DNA from: Saprospiraceae bacterium
GTDB lineage: Bacteria; Bacteroidota; Bacteroidia; Chitinophagales; Saprospiraceae
Assembly (NCBI GenBank): GCA_016717265.1
Contig: JADKFX010000001.1
Location: 3,360,501 to 3,424,500 of the forward strand
Reading direction: 5' to 3'
Length of the DNA stretch: 64,000 nt
The number at the start of each line of letters is the position of its first letter. Positions within the stretch are counted from its first letter, which is position 1. Shown here in pieces: positions 33,453 to 41,606 of the stretch. The position numbers and the translations under genes are program-made. The notes under the pieces are model-generated. The model saw nothing but the letters and a program-made list of their open reading frames with translations, was not told the origin of the DNA and ran no database searches.

Positions 33453-34097
33453 TTATTGCCGATACAAAATCTTCCAGGTAGGAATTGCACAGGCAGCTCC
33501 AAGTGTTGTTGCTATTAAATATACCCATAAGTATTCTGAATGTCCACTCACAATAGCCGGTGCTAAGGATCTGGCTGGATTCATACTGGCACCACAAATG
33601 GGTCCGGCAAACATAGCTTCTAATAATACCATAGCGCCTATTGCTAATCCTGCAAACATCCCCTGTTCTTTGCTGCCTGTTGAAACATTCACAATTACAA
33701 GCATTAAAAAATAGCTTAAAATAAATTCTAAAATAAAAGATTGCATTGCAGTCCCCAAAGGAATGGTAGCACCGAGCATTGCATTATTCGTTGGAAATAA
33801 ATACTGCAATATAAAACTGGCCAAAAATGCACCTAGTATCTGACTCAAAATATATGGAACAAGTTCTTTTCGATCAAATTTTTTTGCAAGTGCAAATGCA
33901 ATCGTAACAGCAGGATTCAAATGTGCACCAGATATATTTCCGAAGGTATAAATCATTACCATCACAATCAAACCAAAACTAAACGCAATACCAACTTGTG
34001 AAATAGCTCCCTGGGTCTGTTGATTAATAATAATGGCCCCGGTTCCACAAAATACCAATGCGAACGTGCCCAGGATTTCTGCTAAATATTTATTCAT
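33453..34097 (-). CDS. aqpZ: Aquaporin / MIP family channel
   Basis: An inner-membrane water (or small solute) channel of 214 residues. Six hydrophobic helices and the two signature half-helices are present: SGAHLNPAVT (NPA 61-63) and GASMNPARS (NPA 173-175, with the selectivity-filter Arg176). The N-terminus MNKYLAEILGTFALVFCGTG and overall length are those of AqpZ-type channels rather than the longer GlpF. Neighbours give no further hint, and it appears to be a single-gene unit. Confidence 0.93.
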   Translation of the reverse strand: MNKYLAEILGTFALVFCGTGAIIINQQTQGAISQVGIAFSFGLIVMVMIYTFGNISGAHLNPAVTIAFALAKKFDRKELVPYILSQILGAFLASFILQYLFPTNNAMLGATIPLGTAMQSFILEFILSYFLMLVIVNVSTGSKEQGMFAGLAIGAMVLLEAMFAGPICGASMNPARSLAPAIVSGHSEYLWVYLIATTLGAACAIPTWKILYRQ

Positions 34098-34393
34098 TCT
34101 ATTTCTTGTTAATAAAGATTATAAATCTCAAATATTAAATGCAATATTACGATTTAGATTTTACGAAGAGTTCATAAATTCAAACTTTGTTTAGTCAAAT
34201 TTTACTCCTGCTGTTGAAACGCACCAATTTCTAACCAATCAAATTTTGTATTTAAAAAAATAAACTTTTAAAATATTAATTCAGACATCGCAATACCATT
34301 TGAAATTGTAATTTGTCCACCACTTTTAGCAATTCAATAAATAATTTATTGCTTTTGGAATCAATTCACTATTATTGAGAAAAAATAATACCC

Positions 34394-34969
34394 ATGAAAG
34401 TCCGCAAATTCTCCTATCTAATTTGTTTGTTTGTTTTCTGTTTGCCCTTTGCTTGCAAGGATAAACAAGCATCATTAGAAATCCCTAAGACACCGCTACA
34501 AATTGATACCGTAGTATTGACGAATTCACTTCCACCTTCCTTGCAACTAAAAAAATTTTCGCTTCAATACAATGATTTGATCAAAAATGATGGGCTAATG
34601 AAAATGAAAACCCTAAATGCTACAGAAATTTCAAATTGGAAAATACTAGAAATTGATGCATTTTATGATACTCAATATAACTATCATTTTATAGATAGTA
34701 TTGGAACCTCCGATAGCTTTTTCCTGGCGTTAATCGCAAGAGCGTATGAAAATGAAAATATAATTTGGTTATGTACCTATGATAAACAAGGAAAGATGAT
34801 CCATGCTGAAGAAGTCTTTTATGACAATGCTGAAGGAAATTACTTATTAGAAAGTGAATTGAAAAATAATATTCTGACTTTACAATCAGACGATATAAAC
34901 GAGGGTAAAAAATCAGAAATTTACCAGTTTAATTCCAAACTTATTCCTGAAAAGACAGAATCTAATTAA
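34394..34969 (+). CDS. Lipoprotein of unknown function
   Basis: 191 residues with a basic n-region, a hydrophobic core and a lipobox (LPFAC, Cys21). The mature part is charged and shows alternating strand-like segments (YNYHFIDSIGTSDSFFLALI, NIIWLCTYDKQGKM). I do not recognise a domain. The next gene begins 14 bases downstream on the same strand, so the two are probably an operon of orphan proteins. Confidence 0.75.
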   Translation: MKVRKFSYLICLFVFCLPFACKDKQASLEIPKTPLQIDTVVLTNSLPPSLQLKKFSLQYNDLIKNDGLMKMKTLNATEISNWKILEIDAFYDTQYNYHFIDSIGTSDSFFLALIARAYENENIIWLCTYDKQGKMIHAEEVFYDNAEGNYLLESELKNNILTLQSDDINEGKKSEIYQFNSKLIPEKTESN

Positions 34970-34983
34970 GCTAAAAAATTAAC

Positions 34984-35793
34984 ATGGATCAGTATTTTGG
35001 AGTTCTGGAAATACGAAGTATTTCAAATATAAAAAGTACCGAACAATCCACAAAATCACACTTTGATTTTAAAGAAATGGATAGTTCAAACGTCCAATTT
35101 GTACATTACCCAGATTGCCAGCAATTATTGATTTGGTTACCAAATCCAGGAATGCAATATGGATCCTTTAGAATCCTTCAAAAAGAAAATCAGTCGAGTA
35201 TTGATCAATTTCAAGTACCCGATAAATTAAGTGGAAGTATCCAAATAATTATTGATAGCTCTTTTATCCCACCAGGTAATTTTAATATCATTATTGATCA
35301 CAATACGGGAAATCAACATACCATAGATTTTGAAAAATACGCAACCCATGAAGTTCCGAAATCTGAAAATGATAACATTGAAATTAAGCCTGACAATAAT
35401 CTCATAAAGGAATCTATAAATGATCGAAAACGCTACCAAGATGGCTTTGGAAATCCTATAATGGATGACATTGACTTTCGAAATAATGCAATTGATAAAT
35501 TAGTTCGAAAATTTCAACGAAAACTAGAATATAAAAGTACCGGTAGAGCGGGCACAGTGACCTATGTAGATGGAGATATAAGGATATCTTTTGAATATGA
35601 TATGGGTGCTTCACCTTGTATGGTTTATATAATGATTCCGTCAGAAGCTACCTGGGAAGCAGAAACCAAACAAGCTTTAGAAAACCGCGCTGAAATTTTA
35701 GAATTTGTAGCGATTACTGCTCAACGAGATCAGGCAAGTAATTGTTACTTTGAAATTCATGATCAGGAAATTGCATATTATTATAAAGACTAA
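34984..35793 (+). CDS. Hypothetical protein
   Basis: 269 residues with no signal peptide or membrane helix. The first 110 residues are beta-rich (QLLIWLPNPGMQYGSFRI, IQIIIDSSFIPPGNFNIIID). A low-complexity acidic/Asn linker follows. The C-terminal 120 residues are a separate mixed domain (YVDGDIRISFEYDMGASPCMVY ... ENRAEILEFVAITAQRDQA). No known family is recognised. It is likely cotranscribed with the lipoprotein encoded just upstream. Confidence 0.75.
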   Translation: MDQYFGVLEIRSISNIKSTEQSTKSHFDFKEMDSSNVQFVHYPDCQQLLIWLPNPGMQYGSFRILQKENQSSIDQFQVPDKLSGSIQIIIDSSFIPPGNFNIIIDHNTGNQHTIDFEKYATHEVPKSENDNIEIKPDNNLIKESINDRKRYQDGFGNPIMDDIDFRNNAIDKLVRKFQRKLEYKSTGRAGTVTYVDGDIRISFEYDMGASPCMVYIMIPSEATWEAETKQALENRAEILEFVAITAQRDQASNCYFEIHDQEIAYYYKD

Positions 35794-36105
35794 AAATCCG
35801 AAAAATAAGTACTATCAAATTCCACCCATTTTCATATTTATAAATCTGAGTTTTTTTAATAGCAATATAAGGCTTCCTGAATTGAGAACAAAACAAGCTT
35901 TAATTATCCGTTCGGAATTGGAAAATTAATATATATATAAAGTTGACAAAACTTTGCTCAGGAATAGGTATAAGAATCATAAACCTATCATCTTGTTTAC
36001 TATAGATATCCCTAAATTTTTGTAAATTAAACTAAGTCGTGAACATGGTCACCGAAAACTGACAAAAGTCAAAGACTATGCTTTTAAAAGTGTCATTAAA
36101 TGGAG
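35794..36105. other. Intergenic region, nothing recognised
   Basis: About 310 AT-rich bases between the hypothetical gene and tRNA-Ser. No hairpin with a U-run and no credible frame was seen. Confidence 0.5.
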
Positions 36106-36190
36106 CGGAGGAAGAGGGATTCGAACCCCCGGACCTGTTACAGTCAACGGTTTTCAAGACCGCCGCGTTAAACCGCTCTGCCATTCCTCC
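36106..36190 (-). tRNA. tRNA-Ser (UGA anticodon)
   Basis: Read on the minus strand it begins GGAGGAATGGCAGAGCGG and folds as a class-II tRNA. The acceptor stem GGAGGAA pairs with TTCCTCC. The anticodon loop CTTGAAA carries TGA. There is a long variable arm (GACTG ... CAGGTC), and the T-arm is GGGGGTTCGAATCCC. The discriminator is G, as expected for Ser. CCA is not encoded. Confidence 0.96.
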
Positions 36191-36435
36191 AATCCTGCTA
36201 CTATCAGTTAAATTTTAAAAGCGCTGCAAAGATAAAATTCTTGTCCGAATTGCTGCAATAATACCTAAAGAACTATTAAGAAGGTTCAAAATCCAGCAAA
36301 TAAGGATTTATAAAAAGCCTTAAAACCATCATTTGTAATGCTAAATATATGTCAACATTATATAAATGGATGCTAAAATGATCGGTTCATCTATAAAAAG
36401 CAATAACTTTAAGGTTTTAACAAAATTAGTATTAA

Positions 36436-37209
36436 ATGAAAAATTCTTTTTTAATTCCAGGATTTGTAATTCTTTTATGTGCTTTATCTTCTTGTAAATC
36501 AAAAATAGAAACAAATGTTTCAACGCAAACCAAGCCTGTTGAAGTCACTTTGTCGGCTTTTGAACCTTCATTGGAATTTGCAGATGCAACCATTAGCAGT
36601 ATGGATTACCAAAAAGGGATGTTTAAATTTTCTGTACAAGGGAATTACCAATTAGGTCAACAGACACCGGATGCTCCACAAAAGATGTGTGCAAATTCAG
36701 ATAAAGGCCAACATATTCACTTAATCATTGATAATAAGCCATATGAAGCAAAGTATGAAGCTGAATTTCACTATAAAATTGAGGATGGAAGCCACTTTAT
36801 ACTTGCCTTTTTATCTCGTTCATATCATGAAAGTATTAAAAATCCAAAAGCCGCTGTGCTTGTTAAGGCTGAAATAATGGACAGTACTTTTAAAAAATTG
36901 CAACCCGTAACTGATCCTATGTTGTTTTATTCCCGACCTAAAGGAGCTTATGTGGGCAATGATACCAAAAAAATTATGTTGGACTTTTATCTTTCAAATT
37001 GTCAGTTAGGGGCTCAATACAAAGTTAAGGCTGAAGTGAATGGAAAAGAATTTTTAATAGATACCTGGCAAGCTTATTATTTGGAAGGACTGCCAATGGG
37101 TGAAAACAAAATTAAATTGAGTCTTATAGATAGTACCGGAGCCCTCGTAAATACCCCATTAAACCCAGTAGAACGCAGTTTTACATTGCAAGCAGAGCCT
37201 GGAAAATAG
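36436..37209 (+). CDS. Lipoprotein of the Bacteroidota 'phosphopeptide-binding' type
   Basis: 257 residues with a lipobox (LSSC, Cys20). Recognisable conserved stretches of this Bacteroidota family are GQHIHLIIDNKPYEAKY (about 96), FLSRSYHESIKNP (about 130) and MLFYSRPKGAYVGND (about 163), followed by MLDFYLSNCQLG and a C-terminal Ig-like half with GLPMGENKIKLSLID. Proteins like this are commonly labelled phosphopeptide-binding, but that activity is not evident from the sequence. It is a probable cell-envelope protein and a single gene, with TAACTTTA about 35 bases upstream as a weak promoter box. Confidence 0.8.
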   Translation: MKNSFLIPGFVILLCALSSCKSKIETNVSTQTKPVEVTLSAFEPSLEFADATISSMDYQKGMFKFSVQGNYQLGQQTPDAPQKMCANSDKGQHIHLIIDNKPYEAKYEAEFHYKIEDGSHFILAFLSRSYHESIKNPKAAVLVKAEIMDSTFKKLQPVTDPMLFYSRPKGAYVGNDTKKIMLDFYLSNCQLGAQYKVKAEVNGKEFLIDTWQAYYLEGLPMGENKIKLSLIDSTGALVNTPLNPVERSFTLQAEPGK

Positions 37210-37508
37210 ATTTCAAATCTCACAGGCTAAATTTTAAAGGATCCGTAATACTTAGCACTCGTATTCTTGCATAAAGAAGTAGAAAAGGATTCAGAACTAT
37301 GGTTTTTATTAATGGAAAAGCCAAATCCGATAGGTGTAACAAGCTTATTAACAGACTAGATGGTTTAAAATCAGAGGCCATAATGCTGTCAAATAAGCTA
37401 AATAAAGCCTTCATGAGCATGCGTCTAAAGCAATTTTATAGAAATTATCATGGAAGTATCTCAATTTCTATAAAAAATCTATCTTTGCCTTCCCTTTTAA
37501 ATCAATAT
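37210..37508. other. Intergenic region upstream of tRNA-His
   Basis: About 300 bases with no accepted gene. A 77-codon frame (37299-37532) runs into the tRNA and was rejected. Confidence 0.5.
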
Positions 37509-37583
37509 GGTGGTTGTAGCTCAGTTGGTTAGAGCATCAGATTGTGGTTCTGAGGGTCGTGGGTTCGAAACCCATCATCCACC
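37509..37583 (+). tRNA. tRNA-His (GUG anticodon)
   Basis: It has an extra 5' G (position -1) at 37509 opposite the C discriminator, as is typical of tRNA-His. The D-arm is AGCTCAGTTGGTTAGAGC, the anticodon loop TTGTGGT within CAGATTGTGGTTCTG, and the T-loop TTCGAAA. The acceptor stem GTGGTTG/CATCCAC has one T-T opposition at pair 5-68. CCA is not encoded. Confidence 0.95.
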
Positions 37584-37587
37584 CTTT

Positions 37588-37620
37588 AAAGCCTCACAAA
37601 TTGTGGGGCTTTTTTGTTTT
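37588..37620 (+). terminator. Terminator after tRNA-His
   Basis: AGCCTCACA and TGTGGGGCT pair around AAT (one G-U) and are followed by TTTTTTGTTTT. It is placed 5 bases after the tRNA 3' end. Confidence 0.88.
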
Positions 37621-37735
37621 AATATCTTGACCGAAAAATTTGATTACAATAATTGGGTTAATATTATTGATAAGGTGAATTGTTTCAGATAATTATTTAG
37701 GAAAACATAGTTAAATGTTCAGCCAGTAATCAGAC

Positions 37736-40573
37736 CTAATTCCTAAAATACCATTTATAATTAAATTTATTGGAATGGTCTTCCGACTTGATCGAAATCA
37801 AATATAATCCCGGTAAATCAACAGAAAATTCAAAGATCACTTGTTTTTTAATTTTTTGAAATTTCTGAATTACTTTACCCTCTATACTTAAAAGTTCAAT
37901 ATTGAAATCATCTGCAAGCGGTGATTGTATCATAAATGCTCTTCCATTATTATAATTCACCAATTTGATGTCATTTTTTTCATCTTGAGTACTTGATGGG
38001 ATTAATACCACAGGCACTTCAACACGTTCGCTTACACAAATTGCATCTGCATCCCGTATAATCCAATCATAAAAATAGTAGTAATAACTATCCCCTTTAT
38101 CAGAACTCAGAATCCGGACTTTATCTTCAATAAAGAAAGGATAAATAAAACCAATATCACTTCGGTATAATTTTGGACTTTTCACGCCAAGGCTTAAAAT
38201 ATTCTTATCAACATCTGTAGTCAGTGTATATAATGCATTGCTAGGTTCCAAATGAAAACCCAAATACACTTGATTTTTGCCTTTTATAAGATCTACAGAC
38301 TTTTGACCAATTAACTTGCCAAAATTGTCGAATACTTGAATAATGCGTTCACCAGGATCATCGGTAAATAGGGTTACAGAATCAAATTCAATTGGCTTAT
38401 AGACATTAAAAAGCATTTGATTATTAATAAAATTTGCATGATAAGGAACAGCAGTATATTGTGGATTTGTTAGACCTCCTCGTGAAATTGGATAAGAGTG
38501 TGTTTCAAATTGTTCTACCCAAAATGATCTTGAGTTTCGGATTGTATCTGTTTTATAAATAGGACCAACATATGCTGGAACGATTGCTGTTGGTTCATTA
38601 TACCAATAAAGATTAGTATCCTTAGATTGTAAAATGGCCTCTCTTTTAAAATATAAAGTATCCGGCTTAATGATGGGTGTATTCGGAATTTTATAAATAC
38701 CCACATTCAAAGTATCCGAAGATTCTAATTCACAATAACCTTGTCGGATTGCAAAATAATTTCCTGGCTTTGATATTTGAATTTTCGAAGTAAATTCTCC
38801 AGAAGACCATTGTAATTTGTCAGCCGGATTTGCTGTTAATTCAAGGTATTCTCCCTCACAGAGAATTTTTGAATATTGGATATTTAGCTTAGGCTTTTGC
38901 TTTGGGTTCAATACGAAAGAATACGGATTGGAAATAACCGGACAAGTATTCTGATCGTAAGCTTTGTAATAATAAATGCCTTCTTTTTTTACCGCCAAAA
39001 TGGAATCCTTTAAACCTGAATTCCAATAAATATTATGGAGATTTGTATTTGCAATTAAGAAGGTGTCAATGGAATTGCAAAATGGAATTTCTATAGTTGG
39101 TGATGTAAGATTAAAATTAACCAAACAATTATTTTCAGATACCAAATAATGTGCATTAGAATTCAAATTATAAAATCGATTTATGCTGCCAGATGGCCAA
39201 AACACGATAATGCTATCTATGTTTGTAGCTTGGTTTAAGCCAAATTGAAGATTCAAACTGTTTTGTATTCCAAAAGATTCTCCAGCATGTAATTCTCGGA
39301 CTTGAAGTGTATTATTAGCATACAATTTTATTTTTGTTCCAATGCCATTGGTGTTTGAACGGGTACCCTGAAAACTAAATTTTACATAGTGTTGGAGTCC
39401 CCCAGGATTCAGCCAGATTTTATCTTTTTGATTATTGGGGGTATTTAATAAATCTGAATAGGTAACATACAGATCCAACCAACCATCCCTATTATAATCA
39501 CCGGAAGCACAGCTAGTAAAAGGCTTATCGCCAATTGTAAGCGGTGATTTTACAAATTTCATATTCCCTTCATTCACCCAAAGTTCTACCGCTGTACCAA
39601 CCAACAAAATATCTATATCTCCATCATTATCAAAATCCATGGCCATTGCTTGTATTGAAATTGCATTTGAATTCAAACCTGATGCGTTTGTTATATCTTC
39701 GAATGTATGATCTGATTTTTGTTTAAATAATCTGGAAGGCGTATAATGGTTAAGCACAAAAACATCCAATGCTCCATCATTATCAAAATCTTCAAAAACG
39801 GATATCCAACTTTGATCTCCGATATTTAATCCCAGATCTTTTGCCTTTTCAATCCATTGTGTTGAATCTTTTAAATAAAATAAATTTACCCTACGCAAAT
39901 CTGTTGGATCCGTAACTCCAGGTCTGCATTTTGAAATATATAAGTCGGGATCGCCATCCCAATCAAAATCTGACCATATACAGCCATAATTTCCTCCTGT
40001 CTTTGACAAATCCGGAAGGTTTAAATTTAGTATTGATGTATCTCTGTAAAGTTTACCTAGCTGATTATTCCGATAAATTCTAGTGGCACTATTATCATCA
40101 CAGAGTGTAAAATCTAACCAACCATCCTGATCAATATCAAAAATGCAAGCGGCTTGTGAAAGAAAAAAACCCGCATCGAATAGTTCTGCCACAAAACCAT
40201 TTTGAAATTGGTAAAGTATATTTCCGCGTGTGTTTTCGCCACTTATAAGGATGTCATTAAATCCATTCCTGTCGATGTCTGCCACATTTACAGACCAGGC
40301 CGGCGAAAGCTCATGATATGGTAAGGCCTCCCATAAAAAATATCCAAATCCATTATTAAGTCCAAGCCAAAGTTTTTTCCCTTGATCGAGGATTAACAAA
40401 TCATCTATTGCATCTCCATTAACATCGGCACATGAAACTGGAATTCCACTAAAAAAATCTCGACCTACGGCTAATTCATTCCAGTGATCTTGACAGTTCA
40501 AAGAATTAAATTCTGTGGCTAAAACCAGGAACAATAGCAATAATATTCTTTTATATAAATTATCTTTGACCAT
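37736..40573 (-). CDS. FG-GAP/VCBS repeat protein with ASPIC/UnbV domain and T9SS tail
   Basis: An exported protein of 945 residues from ATG 40573. An in-frame TTG at 40585 was rejected because it lies in the promoter box CAAATATA (TATATTTG on the coding strand). After the signal peptide, residues 30-390 hold FG-GAP/VCBS beta-propeller repeats with calcium-loop motifs (DVNGDAIDDLLI, DIDRNGFNDILI, DFDNDGDIDILLV, DYNRDGWLDLYV). Then comes an ASPIC/UnbV domain (NGIGTKIKLY ... RELHAGESFG ... IIVFWPSG), two Ig-like stretches and a C-terminal beta module (IELLSIEGKVIQKF ... GLYLISI) that fits a type-A T9SS sorting domain. It is likely a cell-surface protein of unknown ligand. Confidence 0.9.
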   Translation of the reverse strand: MVKDNLYKRILLLLFLVLATEFNSLNCQDHWNELAVGRDFFSGIPVSCADVNGDAIDDLLILDQGKKLWLGLNNGFGYFLWEALPYHELSPAWSVNVADIDRNGFNDILISGENTRGNILYQFQNGFVAELFDAGFFLSQAACIFDIDQDGWLDFTLCDDNSATRIYRNNQLGKLYRDTSILNLNLPDLSKTGGNYGCIWSDFDWDGDPDLYISKCRPGVTDPTDLRRVNLFYLKDSTQWIEKAKDLGLNIGDQSWISVFEDFDNDGALDVFVLNHYTPSRLFKQKSDHTFEDITNASGLNSNAISIQAMAMDFDNDGDIDILLVGTAVELWVNEGNMKFVKSPLTIGDKPFTSCASGDYNRDGWLDLYVTYSDLLNTPNNQKDKIWLNPGGLQHYVKFSFQGTRSNTNGIGTKIKLYANNTLQVRELHAGESFGIQNSLNLQFGLNQATNIDSIIVFWPSGSINRFYNLNSNAHYLVSENNCLVNFNLTSPTIEIPFCNSIDTFLIANTNLHNIYWNSGLKDSILAVKKEGIYYYKAYDQNTCPVISNPYSFVLNPKQKPKLNIQYSKILCEGEYLELTANPADKLQWSSGEFTSKIQISKPGNYFAIRQGYCELESSDTLNVGIYKIPNTPIIKPDTLYFKREAILQSKDTNLYWYNEPTAIVPAYVGPIYKTDTIRNSRSFWVEQFETHSYPISRGGLTNPQYTAVPYHANFINNQMLFNVYKPIEFDSVTLFTDDPGERIIQVFDNFGKLIGQKSVDLIKGKNQVYLGFHLEPSNALYTLTTDVDKNILSLGVKSPKLYRSDIGFIYPFFIEDKVRILSSDKGDSYYYYFYDWIIRDADAICVSERVEVPVVLIPSSTQDEKNDIKLVNYNNGRAFMIQSPLADDFNIELLSIEGKVIQKFQKIKKQVIFEFSVDLPGLYLISIKSEDHSNKFNYKWYFRN

Positions 40574-40582
40574 ATCCAACTG

Positions 40583-40590
40583 CAAATATA
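40583..40590 (-). promoter_or_regulatory. Candidate -7 element TATATTTG
   Basis: An exact TAnnTTTG match 10 bases upstream of the ATG at 40573, predicting an almost leaderless mRNA for the FG-GAP protein. Confidence 0.5.
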
Positions 40591-40616
40591 TTAAAAATTA
40601 ATATATATATACGTTA

Positions 40617-41429
40617 ATGATCTGTCTTCGATATTTAGAACGCATTAAAATTTACTTAGAATACTATATTAAAGCGAACACGATCTTTTCAATGCATCCA
40701 ACGTTCCTTTATAATTTTATTCAATTTGTTTTTGATACTAAAAGAGTCTATTATGATTTTGATATATTGTATAAAATCCATACTGCCCTAGATAGAAATG
40801 AAACCATCATTCCGTCGGATAGCTTTTCAATTCAGAATCAGCAAAACGGATATCGTATTTCTGAGTTTAATAAAAAGGCTGGGCATTCGTTGACTGATTA
40901 TGAAACGCTGTACCGTATATCCATATTTTTACAACCGCAAAACATACTTGAGTTTGGCACCTGTATGGGAACGAGTGCAATAAGCCTTGCCTTAGCCCAT
41001 AAAAAATCGAATTTAATAAGCGTTGAAGGAAATTCATTTTTAAGTGCGTTTTGCAATTCACAATTTTCAAAAATAGACCTTCCAAATTGCAAATGTTTAC
41101 ATTCAGATTTTTATACTTACCTGAAAGAATCGAATCTCCAGGATTTTGATTTATTTTTTTTAGATGGTCATCACCATTATGAATCCACATTATATTATAC
41201 CCGTGAATTTTTAAGTCAAAGTACAGAAAACGCCATCATCATTCTTGACGATATACATTGGTCAAAAGGGATGTATAAAGCCTGGAAAGAAATTATCAAA
41301 GAACAATCGGTTCAATGCAGTTTGGAAACTATGCGTTGGGGATTTCTATTCAAGAATCGCAAAATCACAAAAGGAAATTATGTTTATATCGATCATAAAT
41401 ATAAACCTTGGAAAATTGGATTATACTAA
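40617..41429 (+). CDS. Class I SAM-dependent methyltransferase (Methyltransf_24 type)
   Basis: 270 residues. The SAM-binding motif LEFGTCMGTSAISLAL (about 111) is followed by an acidic strand end (LISVEGN) and by FFLDGHHHYESTLYY (about 178) and IIILDDIHWSKGM, which is the O-methyltransferase-like Methyltransf_24 pattern. The substrate is unknown. The first 70 residues are not conserved in the family; an internal ATG at 40692 would remove 25 of them, so the start is uncertain. Transcribed divergently from the FG-GAP protein across a very AT-rich gap. Confidence 0.85.
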   Translation: MICLRYLERIKIYLEYYIKANTIFSMHPTFLYNFIQFVFDTKRVYYDFDILYKIHTALDRNETIIPSDSFSIQNQQNGYRISEFNKKAGHSLTDYETLYRISIFLQPQNILEFGTCMGTSAISLALAHKKSNLISVEGNSFLSAFCNSQFSKIDLPNCKCLHSDFYTYLKESNLQDFDLFFLDGHHHYESTLYYTREFLSQSTENAIIILDDIHWSKGMYKAWKEIIKEQSVQCSLETMRWGFLFKNRKITKGNYVYIDHKYKPWKIGLY

Positions 41430-41606
41430 CATTTTCAAGAGATTGCAAATGTTTCGAATTCTTGGAAATCATTTTAAAAATTTAAATTCAATTCCAAAAA
41501 AATAAAAAATCCGTGTTGAATTGGTCCCTTGGCGTTGTCTATTTTTTTGATTAAATCAAAGCCTTGTAAATTCTTACTAAATTCTGATTTCTGCTTTTCA
41601 AAATTT

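Noticed and set aside
33327..33714. Two plus-strand frames upstream of and across the aquaporin gene
   Set aside because: Antisense to a clear MIP channel and without a family match.
37299..37532. 77-codon frame running into tRNA-His
   Set aside because: Overlaps the tRNA gene, has no homology and lacks a promoter box.
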